A DNA stretch of 37,128 nt, taken from Anaerolineae bacterium UTCFX1. Its GTDB lineage: Bacteria > Chloroflexota > Anaerolineae > Anaerolineales > Villigracilaceae. Numbering within the stretch: the stretch's first letter is position 1; the number at the start of each line of letters is the position of its first letter. The notes under the pieces were generated by a model. The model saw nothing but the letters and a program-made list of their open reading frames with translations, ran no database searches and was not told the DNA's origin. This document shows positions 23,423 to 29,859 of this stretch, one piece after another. Position numbers and translations under genes: made by a program. Location: assembly GCA_002050275.1 (NCBI GenBank), contig MWTB01000029.1, positions 1 to 37,128 on the forward strand, read 5' to 3'.

Positions 23423-25330
23423 CTACAAATTGTTGGAGACTTTCGGCGTCTGCGCCAAGGGAGCCTGCCTTAGTTCAAAGCGATAGACTAACCCGCCAAA
23501 GTGAATTTGATCGCCGTGCGCAAGCCGCCTGCCTTCGCGCGAGACCGGATCGTAATTTACCCAAGTTCCCGCTATCGAGCCGTAATCGTAGATAGCGTAA
23601 GTTCCATCTCCTGATAGGCGGATCCGCGCATGAAGCGGCGAGATGGTTGCGTCATCCAGCACGCGCAAAGATTGCACCGGGTCGGAGCCAAAGGTCGTTT
23701 CTTTTTCAAGAAGGGGAATCGGCGCGGCGCTGGCAGGTTCGCCGGCGTTCGTCAGCCGGACGAGTCGCGCCGGGGCGCTGTCGTCAGCCAGCGGTTGGTT
23801 TTGCCATTTGAAGGCTGGTAAATGCGGCATCGTCATTCTTTTCGCGGCTGAATCAGTTGCATCGGATAACGCGGCGACCGGTTGCGTCAGCGGATCGTCG
23901 TAGGCGGCGCGTTTAGACGCGCGACGTTTCTTACGCGTCAATCCGCCTCTAACGCTCCATAGCAACGCTCCGATCACGATCAGCCCGACGAGCGCCAACG
24001 CGCCGGTCGTCAGGTATGCGCCGTAACGCGCATATAATGCCTGCAAATTGCGCGGTGGATGCGTCACCGTTAACGTCACCGGCGTCTCCATGCTCGTTTT
24101 TCGTAAGCCCAACGAGTCTTCCACCTCGACCGTAAGGAGGAATCGCCCGCCTTCTTGATAAGCGGATAGATCCCATATAAATGTATCGAACGGCGCTTTG
24201 ACGTTCTCCGCCGTTTTCACGCCGTCCACATATAGAGTCGTGCGCACGATGTCGCGCGGATGCCCATCGGGGAATTCGACAATGATGCGCAGAATCGCTT
24301 GGGCTGGGACAAGGACGTCCGCATTATACGGATCGTCCGCTGGAGGCTTCCGCGCGATCTGCAACGGCGGCGAGACGAAGATCGGATTGGGCGGCTGAAC
24401 GTTCACGCTGAAAGTTTTTTCCGGCGCGGAGATTTCGCCTTGCGCCGTTTTGACAGACACGCCGACCGTATGCTCGCCAGAGACATTTGCGGCAGAAGCA
24501 TACGTCAGTGAATAACCGCGGCGCAACGGCGCGAAGTATTCCTCGAGGTTGGGCAGGGTCTCAACGCCAGAGAATGCGGCAAACGAGCCGTTCGTCTGCA
24601 ACGCAAGCGATTTGAACGCATTAGCGCTGGCGGAGACGAATTGATCGGGCGCGTCTACAAACCACACAAAGACGCTCGTTTTCGATTCAACGGCGCGCTG
24701 AATGAACGGCGTAATGGCGTTATCAATATTCGGGTCGTTGAGATGCGGCGTGATGAAGAGGATGGCGCGCTTCATGCCGGCTTGCTTAGGCGGCATGGTC
24801 ACAGTATCCAACGCGATGGAAAGCGTTTGCAAATTCGAGGTGGATTTACGAAAATCGGGTTTAAACGCGCTCAGGCTCACGAACCAATCTTGAGCGGAGG
24901 CGTGAGAGATCAACACTCCTGAGAGCGAGACAAGACTCAAGTCATCGTTCGCATCAGCGGATTGCGCGTTCGCCCATATGCCGAGCGCTTCGACAACGCG
25001 CGCAAAACGCGCTACGCCGTTCGCATCGCGCTTGTCCAGCGCAGGCGCGGGGTTAACCGCTGCCACAATTTGCGCCGGAATTTCAAGTTGGGTCAACGTG
25101 TCAACCGGGAGCGGCTGACCATCTTCGTAGACCGTCAGATCGGACGCTGTGAGATTCGATTCGAATCCGCCGTTCGCGTTGAATACATTTAACTGCGCGG
25201 AGACCTGCGGGAAATTTTGCGCATCCACAGAGACAACCTCGGCATACGAGCCGCCTTGAGCGCGCGCAAACGCCGCCGGAACGGCGAGCAGGCATCCGCT
25301 GAGAAAGATCGCGAGAAATCTACGAAGCAT
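23423..25330 (-). CDS. VWA-like protein with membrane segment and FHA domain
   Basis: This 635-residue protein has, in order, a signal peptide (1-25), an extracytoplasmic VWFA-related domain (about 27-275), an Ig-like region (about 330-425), one membrane segment (438-460), a basic linker and a cytoplasmic FHA domain (about 540-620). The FHA shows TTFGSDPVQ, ISPLHARI and YGSIAGTWVNY, with the usual Gly, Ser, His and Asn positions; it would bind phosphothreonine. The start at 25330 has AAGGA before it and overlaps the upstream gene by 11 bp; a longer start at 25354 is possible. With the adjacent PP2C it looks like a signal unit linking outside to inside. Confidence 0.85.
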   Translation of the reverse strand: MLRRFLAIFLSGCLLAVPAAFARAQGGSYAEVVSVDAQNFPQVSAQLNVFNANGGFESNLTASDLTVYEDGQPLPVDTLTQLEIPAQIVAAVNPAPALDKRDANGVARFARVVEALGIWANAQSADANDDLSLVSLSGVLISHASAQDWFVSLSAFKPDFRKSTSNLQTLSIALDTVTMPPKQAGMKRAILFITPHLNDPNIDNAITPFIQRAVESKTSVFVWFVDAPDQFVSASANAFKSLALQTNGSFAAFSGVETLPNLEEYFAPLRRGYSLTYASAANVSGEHTVGVSVKTAQGEISAPEKTFSVNVQPPNPIFVSPPLQIARKPPADDPYNADVLVPAQAILRIIVEFPDGHPRDIVRTTLYVDGVKTAENVKAPFDTFIWDLSAYQEGGRFLLTVEVEDSLGLRKTSMETPVTLTVTHPPRNLQALYARYGAYLTTGALALVGLIVIGALLWSVRGGLTRKKRRASKRAAYDDPLTQPVAALSDATDSAAKRMTMPHLPAFKWQNQPLADDSAPARLVRLTNAGEPASAAPIPLLEKETTFGSDPVQSLRVLDDATISPLHARIRLSGDGTYAIYDYGSIAGTWVNYDPVSREGRRLAHGDQIHFGGLVYRFELRQAPLAQTPKVSNNL

Positions 25331-26111
25331 TTTCCTTAACAAAGACCGGCGCATTCTCTTGCGGTTTAGTGAGGCGTATATAAGTCAACGTCCATGCAGA
25401 TTCCACGTAGGCGATGATTATTCCCTGCGCCGCCAACGCCACCGGCAGGAAGATGCACGCGCAAACGCTCATCAAGATCAACGAGGCGTTAGAGCCTCCT
25501 CCGCTCACAGCGTAGGCAAGCATTACCGGGATGACGATAACGAAGAACGGGATAGTAATGATAATGCCCGCCACAAACCCGATCACGCCGAGGATGATCG
25601 CCATGAGAATGATCGGTCCCAAGTTGGCTTTGAACACTTCCCAACCGCGCGTGATGGCAGGGAGGACGCCCATCTCTTCGAGAACGATCGCATTCTCTGC
25701 CTGCCGGAAGATCGTGCCAAGCACGAACATGACCGGCACAAGCAGACACAAACACGCAAACAGGACGGGCATCATTCCGATAACCCCAATAAGGGCAGAA
25801 GCATTACCTCGGCTCGCGATTAAGCCGCCGAATAAGATCACAAAAACAGCCATGACAAAGATCAAAGCAGGGGCGGACAAAATAAAATTAAGCCCGAACA
25901 TGCGCCAGAAGTATGGAACGCTTCCGCTGAACAACTCGCCAAAGACAAGCGATTCGGCGCCGCCATCCGCTTGCGCCGTGCCGCGGATCAACCCGATCTT
26001 GCCGATGGACTTCAGGAAGATGGCGACGAACCAGATGACGATAAATAGCGCGACCGCGACAATAATGACAGTCGTCAGGTTCTGCTCGATGGCTTGAAGC
26101 CAATACGTCAC
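25320..26111 (-). CDS. Multi-pass membrane protein, C-terminal part (frameshifted gene)
   Basis: This 263-residue hydrophobic protein has about six membrane segments. It begins at a GTG whose last two bases lie in the TGA of the frame upstream (GTGA overlap at 26108-26111). The preceding frame carries the typical N-terminus of the same protein type, so the natural product is probably one chain; one missing base near 26120-26140 would explain the break. In this frame the codons just before the GTG (IAQVPPQ) read as normal protein, back to a TAA at about 26150. The gene overlaps the FHA gene by 11 bp. Function unknown. Reinitiation at GTG is a less likely alternative. Confidence 0.7.
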   Translation of the reverse strand: MTYWLQAIEQNLTTVIIVAVALFIVIWFVAIFLKSIGKIGLIRGTAQADGGAESLVFGELFSGSVPYFWRMFGLNFILSAPALIFVMAVFVILFGGLIASRGNASALIGVIGMMPVLFACLCLLVPVMFVLGTIFRQAENAIVLEEMGVLPAITRGWEVFKANLGPIILMAIILGVIGFVAGIIITIPFFVIVIPVMLAYAVSGGGSNASLILMSVCACIFLPVALAAQGIIIAYVESAWTLTYIRLTKPQENAPVFVKENAS

Positions 26112-26293
26112 CTGCGGAGGAACCTGGGCAATTGACCTCCACCGCCATTACCGCCGCCTCCACTGTTAAAATTCGAATTGAAATTACCGCCGCCGCGTCC
26201 GCAACTGGCAAGGATGCCAAAGACCCACAAGATTTTGTGTTTCCAGATGATCTGCCATGCGCGGGTAAGCGCTTCTCCAAAGTTGAAATTCAT
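26108..26293 (-). CDS. N-terminal part of the frameshifted membrane protein
   Basis: These 61 residues start at 26293 after a strong AAGGAGG site (MNFNFGEALTRAWQIIWKHK, then a membrane segment and a Gly/Asn-rich stretch GGGGNGGGG). Amphipathic helix, membrane segment and glycine linker are the usual beginning of a multi-pass protein whose remainder is encoded in the -1 frame from 26111. After the glycine run this frame gives only QLPRFLRR and stops. No classic slippery heptamer is visible, so mutation or an assembly error is more likely than programmed frameshifting. Confidence 0.65.
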   Translation of the reverse strand: MNFNFGEALTRAWQIIWKHKILWVFGILASCGRGGGNFNSNFNSGGGGNGGGGQLPRFLRR

Positions 26294-26305
26294 TTCGACC
26301 TCCTT

Positions 26306-26379
26306 GATCGTCAATCCAAAATCGTAAATCTCCAATCATCAATCGTAAATCTGAAATCGTAAATCTGAAATCGTAAATC
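26306..26379 (-). repeat. Array of ten 7-bp GATTnnn repeats
   Basis: Read on the minus strand, ten consecutive heptamers all begin with GATT (GATTTAC, GATTTCA, GATTTAC, GATTTCA, GATTTAC, GATTGAT, GATTGGA, GATTTAC, GATTTTG, GATTGAC), then GATC. The array fills nearly the whole gap between the guaA stop and the ribosome-binding site of the next gene. Confidence 0.9.
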
Positions 26380-26380
26380 G

Positions 26381-27979
26381 CTACTCCCATTCGATCGTCG
26401 CGGGCGGCTTGCTGGTAATATCATACACCACGCGGTTGATTCCCTCCACCTCGTTGACGATGCGGCTCGACACGCGCGCCAGCAGGTCATGCGGCAGGCG
26501 CGCCCAATCGGCGGTCATAAAATCCTCCGTTGTCACCGCGCGGATCGCCGCCGCCTCTTGATACGTCCGCTGGTCGCCCATCACACCGACCGAACGCACG
26601 GGCAACAGAACGACAAAGGCTTGTGAAGTCTGCGCGCCTTTGCCCAAAAATCCTTCTTTGGATAATTCCTCGATCAGGATCGCATCCGCCGCCCGCAGAC
26701 GGGACACGCGCTCGCGCGTCACCTCGCCGAGACAGCGCACGGTCAAGCCCGGACCTGGGAACGGCTGCCGCCACACCAGCGACTCCGGCAGTCCCAGCGC
26801 TTCGCCCACCGCCCGCACTTCATCCTTGAACAAATAACGCAACGGCTCGACGAGTTCGAACTTCATATCCTCCGGCAAGCCGCCGACGTTGTGATGCGTT
26901 TTGATCTTCTCCGCTTTGTTCCGCTCCGGCGCGGACGATTCGACCACATCAGGGTAGATCGTCCCTTGCACCAAAAACTTCGGCTGACCGAGTTGCTTCG
27001 CCTGCGCTTCGAAAATGCGAATAAACTTCTCGCCGACGATTTTTCGTTTCTGCTCCGGTTCGGTCACGCCATGAAGCGCGGTAAAAAACTCGTCGCTGGC
27101 ATCAACGGCAATTAATTCTGAATGAAGATGATCCCGAAACGCGGAGGCGACCTGCTCGCCCTCGTTTTTTCTCAGCAAGCCAGTGTCCACGAACACCGCC
27201 ACGAGTTGATCGCCGATCGCCTTATGCACCAACGCCGCCGCAACGGACGAGTCCACGCCGCCTGAAACCGCCGCCAGCACGCGTTGACCGCCGACTTGTT
27301 TCTGAATCCGCGCGACGGATTCTTCGATGATGGATTCGGGAGTCCAACTCGGCTCGACGCCGCATACGTCCACGACAAAATGCTGGAGCAGTTGTTCGCC
27401 GTTGGGCGTGTGACGCACTTCGGGATGGAACTGCACGCCGAAATATTTCCGCTCCACATCGCCCATCGCCGCATAAGGACTGTTCTTACTACTCGCCAGG
27501 ACAGTGAAGCCTTCAGGAAGTTTATTAATTCGATCTCCATGTGACATCCAAACCTTTGAGAGACTGGAGACTAGAGACTGTGCGCTGGTCGAGTAGCGAG
27601 CGGGGGTTGCGAGCGTATCGAGACCAGAGATTAGAGAATTAGAGAATTGAGATTCGAGAATTGCCTGCCCATACTCGCGTTGCGCGGAGGAGTCAACTTG
27701 CCCGCCGAGGGCGTGAGTCAACGCCTGCATCCCGTAGCAGATTCCGAGGATCGGCAAACCCGATTTGAGAATAAATTCTTGAATGAACGGCGCGTTCTCT
27801 TCATACACTGATTTGGGTCCGCCGGAGAGAATGAATCCCTTGAGGTTGGCGGAGAGAATCTTTTCCTGCGGCGCGTCCCACGGGAACAACTCGCAATAGA
27901 CATGTGCCTCCCTCACGCGCCGCGCGATGAGTTGAGCGTATTGCGAGCCGAAATCCAAGATTGCAATGGATTGTGTCAT
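26381..27979 (-). CDS. guaA: GMP synthase (glutamine-hydrolysing) with in-frame repeat insertion
   Basis: This 532-residue enzyme converts XMP to GMP using ATP and glutamine. The class I glutaminase (1 to about 200) has GGPKSVYE, the nucleophile in ILGICYGMQAL (Cys81), and VQFHPEVRHT (His185, Glu187). The ATP pyrophosphatase has AVSGGVDSSVAAAL, and the dimerisation domain ends in PPATIEWE. Between GQAILES...SLISGL and VWMSHGD the chain carries about 20 extra residues (about 120-141, rich in Ser/Thr/Leu) encoded by heptamer repeats and a palindrome. AGGA lies 8 bp before the ATG. It follows xpt and a broken HIT gene, forming a guanine-nucleotide group. Confidence 0.95.
   Translation of the reverse strand: MTQSIAILDFGSQYAQLIARRVREAHVYCELFPWDAPQEKILSANLKGFILSGGPKSVYEENAPFIQEFILKSGLPILGICYGMQALTHALGGQVDSSAQREYGQAILESQFSNSLISGLDTLATPARYSTSAQSLVSSLSKVWMSHGDRINKLPEGFTVLASSKNSPYAAMGDVERKYFGVQFHPEVRHTPNGEQLLQHFVVDVCGVEPSWTPESIIEESVARIQKQVGGQRVLAAVSGGVDSSVAAALVHKAIGDQLVAVFVDTGLLRKNEGEQVASAFRDHLHSELIAVDASDEFFTALHGVTEPEQKRKIVGEKFIRIFEAQAKQLGQPKFLVQGTIYPDVVESSAPERNKAEKIKTHHNVGGLPEDMKFELVEPLRYLFKDEVRAVGEALGLPESLVWRQPFPGPGLTVRCLGEVTRERVSRLRAADAILIEELSKEGFLGKGAQTSQAFVVLLPVRSVGVMGDQRTYQEAAAIRAVTTEDFMTADWARLPHDLLARVSSRIVNEVEGINRVVYDITSKPPATIEWE
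27552..27665 (-). repeat. Palindrome flanked by heptamers inside guaA
   Basis: A 43-bp imperfect palindrome at 27585-27627 (arms CTGGTCGAGTA and TATCGAGACCAG) lies between runs of 7-bp units. On the coding strand these are AGTCTCT, AGTCTCC, AGTCTCT on one side and ATTCTCG, AATCTCA, ATTCTCT, ATTCTCT, AATCTCT on the other. The block stays open in the guaA frame. Confidence 0.8.
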
Positions 27980-27998
27980 GAAATAATCCTGGTTAAAA

Positions 27999-28045
27999 GT
28001 CGAAGGTCAAAAGTCATTGACGATCTCAGGCTTTTGACCCTCGAC
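27999..28045 (-). promoter_or_regulatory. Hairpin in the guaA leader
   Basis: A 15-bp inverted repeat with one G-U mismatch (GTCGAGGGTCAAAAG and CTTTTGACCTTCGAC, 17-nt loop) is followed on the minus strand by TTTT, 20 bp before the guaA start. It may act as an attenuator, or may just be another repeat: the arms contain heptamer units (GACTTTT, GACCTTC). Confidence 0.45.
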
Positions 28046-28336
28046 CCCTGATATGAGATGAAAATGCAACTACGGAATATCTTGATACTCTCCGCCGTTG
28101 ACGATGAGACGATATGACGCGAGATGAAATTCATCCACAAGGCTTTGAACGGTTGAATACAAGTCAGTAAGAAAAGCGGAATCGCTTGAATCAAACTCCA
28201 TCAGCGTTTTGACCGCCCTCTTGGGAACAAGCAGAACATGGAACGGATACGAAGGCTTCGGGTGATGAAACGCCATGAGGGTCTCGGTCTCTCGCAATCT
28301 TTTGACAGGAATAGAAAAACTCATGTGAGCGAACAT
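28007..28336 (-). pseudogene. HIT-family protein gene with amber stop before the His motif
   Basis: The frame encodes a HIT-superfamily protein: MSFSIPVKRLRETETLMAFH, then PSYPFHVLLVPKRAVKTLMEF and YRLIVNGGEYQDIP. A TAG at 28070-28072 then stops it. Directly after the TAG the same frame reads LHFHLISG, the catalytic His motif of the family, and continues to a TGA at 28007. Family members have Gln at the TAG position (CAG to TAG is one change). As read, the product lacks its active site. Alternatives are amber readthrough or a sequencing error. The start is uncertain (28336 or 28324); a TTG at 28393 lies in repeat DNA. The normal role would be nucleotide hydrolysis or transfer. Confidence 0.8.
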
Positions 28337-28373
28337 CCAACCGATGAGCGGAGCAAAGAACCAAACCAACCCG

Positions 28374-28425
28374 CACCAATTGCCAGTTACCAATTCTCAA
28401 ATTCTCCTCTTCTCTAATTCTCTGC
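28374..28425 (-). repeat. Short repeats between xpt and the HIT gene
   Basis: On the minus strand three heptamers (ATTGGTA, ACTGGCA, ATTGGTG at 28394-28374) follow a purine-rich run of AGAGAATT and GAGAATT units (28425-28395). The run includes the last codons of xpt, so the repeat has reached into its coding end. Confidence 0.65.
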
Positions 28426-28995
28426 TTTTCTAAACTCAATCTTCCCCTCTTCCATCTTTGTAATACACGCCAGCGACTCGACCGGCACGCCTAATGCTTC
28501 CAACGCCGCGCGCCCGCCTTCAAACGACTTCTCAACCAACGCGCCAATGCCTACGATCTGTGAACCTGACGCCTCGGCAAGACGAACCAAGCCTAAAATC
28601 GTCTGTCCGCTGGCGAGGAAATCGTCAATGATCAGCACGCGCTCGCCGTTCGCCAGATACTCCGGTGAAACAATCAATTCAACCATGCGTCCCTTCGTGT
28701 GCGAAGGCGCGAGAGTCAAAAACACCTGATCGGGCATGGTGATCGGCTTAGTCTTGCGCGCGTACACCACCGGCAAGCCAAGATGGAATGCGGTCGTCAG
28801 GGCGGGGGCAATGCCGGAAATTTCAGCGGTCAGCACTTTGGTCGCATGAACCGAGGCGAAGAGACGAGCGAACTCGCGTCCGCAAGCGTCCATTAAAGCA
28901 GGGTCCACCTGGTGGTTAATAAAGCCGTCCACTTTTAAAATCCCCCCGCCGAGATTCCTTCCATCGCGCAAGATACGTTGTTCGAGTTCCTTCAT
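28414..28995 (-). CDS. xpt: Xanthine phosphoribosyltransferase
   Basis: This 193-residue enzyme, the normal length for Xpt, joins xanthine to PRPP to form XMP, the substrate of GuaA. It shows the family N-terminus LEQRILRDGRNLGGGILKVDGFINHQVDP, AEISGIAPA, PVVYARKTKPITM and the PRPP loop ERVLIIDDFLASGQTI. The start at 28995 has GGAGGC 5 bp upstream; the longer frame from 29070 would run through the divergent maf promoter. No purine riboswitch core was found in the 100-bp leader. A TGGTACAAT-like extended -10 (TACAAT at 29030-29025) may be its promoter. The downstream genes are HIT and guaA. Confidence 0.93.
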   Translation of the reverse strand: MKELEQRILRDGRNLGGGILKVDGFINHQVDPALMDACGREFARLFASVHATKVLTAEISGIAPALTTAFHLGLPVVYARKTKPITMPDQVFLTLAPSHTKGRMVELIVSPEYLANGERVLIIDDFLASGQTILGLVRLAEASGSQIVGIGALVEKSFEGGRAALEALGVPVESLACITKMEEGKIEFRKAEN

Positions 28996-29081
28996 GCCGC
29001 CTCCAAATAACGTGGATTTAAGGAATTGTACCATTGGCAAACATCCACGAAACCGCGCGATAGCGACCAAACGAGCTGTGT

Positions 29082-29087
29082 TAGAAT
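29082..29087 (+). promoter_or_regulatory. Extended -10 box of maf, probably leaderless
   Basis: TAGAAT preceded by TGT (an extended -10 TGn) ends 8 bp before the maf ATG at 29096. No Shine-Dalgarno sequence lies between, so the transcript probably starts at the start codon. Confidence 0.45.
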
Positions 29088-29095
29088 CTGCGCCT

Positions 29096-29752
29096 ATGAA
29101 CAGCCTTGTGCTTGCATCAAGTTCCCCGCGCCGTCGTCAACTGCTCGCGCTTCTGCAGTTGGATTTCACCGTCTCCGCCGCGGATATTGACGAAACTGTG
29201 TTCAGGAACGAAACGCCCGCCGATTACGTCTTACGGCTTGCAGAAACAAAAGCCCGCGTCATCGCCCAACAGACGGACGCCGACCGCATTATTCTCGCGG
29301 CAGATACCACCGTCGTAGATGGACGCGACATCCTCGGCAAGCCCGACGACGAAGAAGAAGCCTTCGCCATGCTGACGCAGTTGCGCGGACGAACGCACCA
29401 AGTCTATACCGGTGTCGCCTTGCTGCGCACAGACGACGGAGCGCTCCTCGTCGATCTGTCTGTCGCCGACATCGTTATGCGAAACTATTCCGACGAGGAA
29501 ATACGCGCCTATATCGCCACCCGCGATCCATTCGACAAAGCCGGCGCATACGCTATTCAACATGCAGACTTCCACCCGGTCGAGGCAGTTCGGGGATGCT
29601 ACGCCGGCGTAATGGGCTTGCCTCTCTGCCGTGTTGTCGGGCAACTGCAGAAATTAAACACTGCTCTGGTCGCCGACGCGCCGTTCAATTGTCAAGAATC
29701 TACAGATCGCGATTGCCCGGTCTACGAGAAAATAATGAGCGTCGCGCTATAA
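29096..29752 (+). CDS. maf: Maf-family nucleoside triphosphate pyrophosphatase
   Basis: This 218-residue house-cleaning enzyme hydrolyses non-canonical or excess NTPs (dTTP, UTP, modified pyrimidines) to monophosphates. Motifs are in order: LVLASSSPRRRQLL at the N-terminus, YVLRLAETKA, IILAADTTVV, ILGKPDDEEEAFAMLTQLRGRTHQVYTGV, DPFDKAGAYAIQ and GCYAGVMGLPL. The C-terminal tail (about 190-218) is longer than usual. It is divergent from xpt with about 100 bp between the starts. The start is fixed by the first motif. Confidence 0.93.
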   Translation: MNSLVLASSSPRRRQLLALLQLDFTVSAADIDETVFRNETPADYVLRLAETKARVIAQQTDADRIILAADTTVVDGRDILGKPDDEEEAFAMLTQLRGRTHQVYTGVALLRTDDGALLVDLSVADIVMRNYSDEEIRAYIATRDPFDKAGAYAIQHADFHPVEAVRGCYAGVMGLPLCRVVGQLQKLNTALVADAPFNCQESTDRDCPVYEKIMSVAL

Positions 29753-29859
29753 AGAATTATATCGTTGCAGAAAAGCCCCCCGTTATCGTTAAGAGATCGC
29801 TCCGTTATACCGAGCAAGAACGCTCTCCTCGACGGCATGGATGCAACGAAAGGTAAATT

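Noticed and set aside
26306..26379. CRISPR array
   Set aside because: The units are only 7 bp with no spacers of constant length and no cas genes nearby.
28994..29095. Purine riboswitch upstream of xpt
   Set aside because: The conserved junction elements of the purine aptamer are missing in the short divergent leader.
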